From positions 1 through 8,033 of the forward strand of contig JAEWPH010000043.1 of the NCBI GenBank assembly GCA_023460715.1: 8,033 nt of DNA, written 5' to 3'. This DNA is from Pseudomonadota bacterium (GTDB taxonomy: Bacteria; Pseudomonadota; Gammaproteobacteria; Burkholderiales; Burkholderiaceae_C). Positions 5,415 to 8,033 of this stretch are shown here, piece after piece. Under the pieces are notes generated by a model. It made no database searches. It was given only the letters and a program-made list of their open reading frames with translations, and was not told where the DNA came from. Numbering within the stretch: the stretch's first letter is position 1; each line of letters begins with the position of its first letter. A program made the translations under genes and the position numbers.

Positions 5415-8033
5415 ATGGCCGCGCCCTTGAAACTTGAAGTCGTCATGTCCATGGTGGACAAGGCCCTTGCCCCGCTGCGGGGCATTGACCGCCAAGCCAA
5501 GGCCACGGCCGAAGGACTCAAGGCTGCGCGCGAAACAACCGCCGGACTGAACAAACAACTGGCGGACATTCGCGGCTATCACCGCATGTCCAAAGAGAGC
5601 CGCAGCCTGAGCGCGGACCAGACTGCCCTGCAGGACAAGCTGCAGGCCGCAAATCGACGAGTGGAAGAGCAGCGAGCGACGCTATCCAACCTGGCCGCCA
5701 GCGTAAAGGTCGCCCGAGCTGAGCATCAAAGGCTGGTGCAGGGCTACCAAGACGGTGCCATTGAATCCGGCTCCTATATTCGCCAGATGGAGCTATCGCG
5801 TATCACGCTACTGCGTGTGACGCAGGCACAAGAAAAAGCCTCTTCTGGTCTTCGTCGGGAGAAGGAGGCGGTGCGCGGCGCCGAGCAGGAAATGGCACGA
5901 CTCCAGCGCCGCCAAGCTGAAGTCACTGCATCGCTGCGAGGGTACAAGGGGCGGCTGGACGAAGCGGGCATTGGAACAGACGGACTTGCGCGCAAGCTCC
6001 GGCAAATCCAGCAGCAATGGAAGTCGGGCACCGCAGAGGTGAACCGCCAGCGTGAGGCTATGGCGCGCATGGCCGAGCAGCAGCGCAAGATGGCCGTCAT
6101 CAAAGACGCGCACGGCCGGGCCATGGCGAGCACCGCTGCAATGGCGGGCGCCGGCGTGGCGGGGGTGGTGACGGGCGCCACCGTGGCGCGGCCCGTACGC
6201 GCCAGCCTGGGCGCCTACGGCGAGCAAGAGAACGCATCCACCCAGTTGCGCGCCAGCATGATGCAGGCCGACGGCAGCGTGCCCGAGGACTTCGAGCGCA
6301 TCACCGAGCTGGCCACGCGCCTGGGCGACCGCCTGCCGGGCACCACGGCAGAGTTTCAGGAAATGATGACCATGCTGCGCCGCCAGGGCCTGAGCGCGCA
6401 GAGCATCCTGGGCGGCACCGGCGAGGCCGCTGCGCTGCTGGGCGTGCAGTTGCGCATGCCCGTCACGGAGGCGGCAGAGTTCGCGGCCAAGATGCAGGAC
6501 GCCACGCGCACCACCGAGGGCGACATGCTCGGCCTGATGGACATGATCCAGCGCACGTTCTACCTGGGCGTGGACAGCGGCAACATGCTGCAGGGGTTCA
6601 GCAACCTGTCGCCGGTGCTGGGCATCATCAAAAAACAGGGCCTGGAAGGCTCCAAGGCCCTGGCGCCCATGCTGGTCATGATGGACCAGACAGGCATGGC
6701 CGGCGAATCTGCCGGCAACGCCATCCGCAAGGTGTTCCAGTCCGGCCTGGACATGAAGAAGCTGGACAAAGCCAATGCCCTGTTGAAGCAAGCCAAGGCC
6801 GGCTTCTCCATCGACTTCACGGACGGCAAGGGCAACTTTGGCGGGGTGGAAAAGCTGTTTGCCGAAATCCAGAAGCTCAACCGCATTCAAAGCGACACGG
6901 TGCGCGAGGCGGTGAAGAAGCAGATCTTCGGCGACGACGCCGAGACACTGCGCGTGGTCGATGCGTTCCGCGACAAGGGCATGGCCGGCTACAACGAAGT
7001 CGTCGCCAAGATGCAAGAGCAGGCGGATCTGCGCAAGCGCGTGGACATGCAGCTGGGCACCCTCTCCAACGTGGTGGAGGCCGCCCAGGGCACATGGACC
7101 AACGTGCTCGCCGCCATCGGCGAAACCGTGGCGCCCGATGCCAAGAAGCTGGTGAACTGGCTGGGCGAAACGGCCAGCGCCGTGGGCGCGTGGGTGAAGG
7201 CGAATCCCCAGCTTGTCGCGTGGCTCGCCAAGATCGCCGCCGCGGTGGCCGTGCTGTATGTAGCCATTGGCGGGCTGATGCTGGGCCTGGCCGGCATCCT
7301 CGGCCCCATGCTGGTGGTGCGCTTCGCGCTGCAGGCCATCGGCGTCCAGGGCGGGCTGCTGGCCGTGGTGCTGCGCGGGGCCGCCGGCGCGGTGCGGTTC
7401 CTGGGCGCTGCGCTGGTGGGCGTGCTGCGGCTGCTGCTGGCGCACCCCATCGTCGCCATCGTGGCCGGCATCGCCCTGGCCGCGTTTATGGTGTACCGGC
7501 ACTGGGGCGCCATCACCGGCTTCTTCGCCGGCCTGTGGCAGTCCGTGAAGGCCACGGCCGCCGCCGCGTGGCAGGGCATTGCCGGTGCGCTGGCGGCGGT
7601 GTGGCAGGGTGTGCAGAGCACCGCCGCCAGCGTGTGGCAGCAGCTCGGCGGCTCGTTCCCCGCGGTGCTGATGGCGATCACGGCCGCCATCGTGAACTGG
7701 TCCCCGCTGGGCCTGTTCTATCAAGCCTTCGCCGGCGTGGCGGGCTTCTTCGGCATCCAGCTACCGCAGCGGTTTACCGAGTTCGGCACGTTCATCGTGC
7801 AGGGCCTGGCCCGGGGCATCACCAACGCGCTGGGCATGCTGCGCGCCGCCGTCACCGGCGCGGCCGAGTCGGCCATTGGCTGGTTCAAGGAAAAGCTGGG
7901 CATTCACTCGCCCAGCCGCGTGTTCATGGCGGCCGGCGTGAACGTGGGCGAAGGCGCCGCGCTGGGCATCGAGGGCACGCAGCGCATGGTGCGCCGCGCC
8001 GCCGGCGCCATGGCTGCCGCTGCTGCCATGGCG
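5415..8033 (+). CDS. T: Phage tail tape measure protein, TP901 family (P2 T-like; 3' end outside the window)
   Basis: 873 residues with no stop before the window edge; P2 T is about 815, so this is a longer variant. It fixes tail length as an extended core inside the tube and passes into the host before DNA. Order: charged coiled coil rich in Gln/Arg/Glu/Ala (about 28-235, with AGIGTDGLARKLRQIQ near 190-205); a glycine-rich hydrophobic patch (about 240-258); the TP901/PhageMin_Tail core (about 263-441, ASLGAYGEQENASTQLRASM to NAIRKVF); a second helical region to about 590; strongly hydrophobic segments (about 604-640 and 645-695) likely to insert in membrane; an 11-residue Trp repeat (697-741); and GIHSPSRVF (829-837), a motif typical of this family. 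ATG 5415 follows E' by ten bases with only a weak GAGA upstream, suggesting coupling. Base composition dips in the coiled-coil part. Confidence 0.95.
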   Translation, partial: MAAPLKLEVVMSMVDKALAPLRGIDRQAKATAEGLKAARETTAGLNKQLADIRGYHRMSKESRSLSADQTALQDKLQAANRRVEEQRATLSNLAASVKVARAEHQRLVQGYQDGAIESGSYIRQMELSRITLLRVTQAQEKASSGLRREKEAVRGAEQEMARLQRRQAEVTASLRGYKGRLDEAGIGTDGLARKLRQIQQQWKSGTAEVNRQREAMARMAEQQRKMAVIKDAHGRAMASTAAMAGAGVAGVVTGATVARPVRASLGAYGEQENASTQLRASMMQADGSVPEDFERITELATRLGDRLPGTTAEFQEMMTMLRRQGLSAQSILGGTGEAAALLGVQLRMPVTEAAEFAAKMQDATRTTEGDMLGLMDMIQRTFYLGVDSGNMLQGFSNLSPVLGIIKKQGLEGSKALAPMLVMMDQTGMAGESAGNAIRKVFQSGLDMKKLDKANALLKQAKAGFSIDFTDGKGNFGGVEKLFAEIQKLNRIQSDTVREAVKKQIFGDDAETLRVVDAFRDKGMAGYNEVVAKMQEQADLRKRVDMQLGTLSNVVEAAQGTWTNVLAAIGETVAPDAKKLVNWLGETASAVGAWVKANPQLVAWLAKIAAAVAVLYVAIGGLMLGLAGILGPMLVVRFALQAIGVQGGLLAVVLRGAAGAVRFLGAALVGVLRLLLAHPIVAIVAGIALAAFMVYRHWGAITGFFAGLWQSVKATAAAAWQGIAGALAAVWQGVQSTAASVWQQLGGSFPAVLMAITAAIVNWSPLGLFYQAFAGVAGFFGIQLPQRFTEFGTFIVQGLARGITNALGMLRAAVTGAAESAIGWFKEKLGIHSPSRVFMAAGVNVGEGAALGIEGTQRMVRRAAGAMAAAAAMA
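7503..7637 (+). repeat. 11-residue tryptophan repeat in the tape measure protein
   Basis: Five Trp codons lie exactly 33 bases apart: 7503, 7536, 7569, 7602 and 7635 (W697, W708, W719, W730, W741). The last four are followed by Gln (LWQSV, AWQGI, VWQGV, VWQQL), with small residues and Ala between. Tape measure proteins of other phages are known to carry undecad repeats with aromatic residues at fixed spacing, compatible with an 11/3 helical period. The repeat follows the hydrophobic segments directly. Confidence 0.85.

Noticed and set aside
5808..7724. Long antisense open frame (638 codons) opposite the tape measure gene
   Set aside because: It is very rich in His, Gly, Ala and Arg with no recognisable domain, as expected for the complement of a GC-biased coding strand, and the + strand frame has clear family motifs across its whole length.
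1..8033. CRISPR array, tRNA, insertion sequence, toxin-antitoxin or defence cargo
   Set aside because: Gaps between genes are -4 to 74 bases, and no spaced short repeats, transposase, tRNA fold or cargo gene was found on either strand.

Overview
The window is part of the late tail-assembly operon of a P2-like contractile-tailed phage, almost certainly an integrated prophage or a phage-derived tailocin. It is GC-rich (roughly 70% by eye, with C or G strongly preferred at third codon positions). Together with the protein flavour this suggests a betaproteobacterial host of the Burkholderiales, such as the Acidovorax/Comamonas group. That host call is inference from composition and style only. 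No host gene, tRNA, attachment site, integrase or capsid gene is present to confirm it.

Layout, all on the + strand: (1) the 3' part of a large modular tail fibre gene (1-2371) with shaft repeats, three knob-like modules and a His-rich collar-type tip; (2) a DUF4376 protein in the fibre-assembly position (2374-3123); (3) the tail sheath, P2 FI-like (3120-4313); (4) the tail tube, P2 FII-like (4360-4869); (5) a 74-base gap with a strong hairpin and a pyrimidine-rich tract (4870-4943); (6) the tail assembly chaperone gpE (4944-5279) and its -1 frameshift extension gpE+E' (to 5404), with a T7 slippery run at 5234-5240; (7) the N-terminal 873 residues of the tape measure protein, P2 T-like (5415 to the right edge, no stop reached). 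The order fibre - fibre partner - FI - FII - E/E' - T is that of phage P2 (H, G, FI, FII, E/E', T). The P2 Z/fun cargo between G and FI is absent, because the DUF4376 gene and the sheath gene overlap by 4 bases.

How the genes work together: the tape measure, coated by gpE and gpE+E', sets tail length while the tube polymerises around it. The sheath then assembles on the tube and contracts during infection. The fibre, probably helped by the DUF4376 protein, recognises the host surface. All true genes are co-directional and tightly packed, with gaps of -4 to 74 bases, so one late transcript is likely. I saw no convincing promoter or terminator.

I found no undescribed defence, toxin or RNA system. 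The points most worth a second look are the programmed frameshift with an additional well-placed start for E', the hairpin plus missing Shine-Dalgarno between the abundant tube gene and the chaperone gene, the exact 11-residue Trp repeat in the tape measure, and a local GC dip in the tape measure coiled coil that suggests mosaic recombination.
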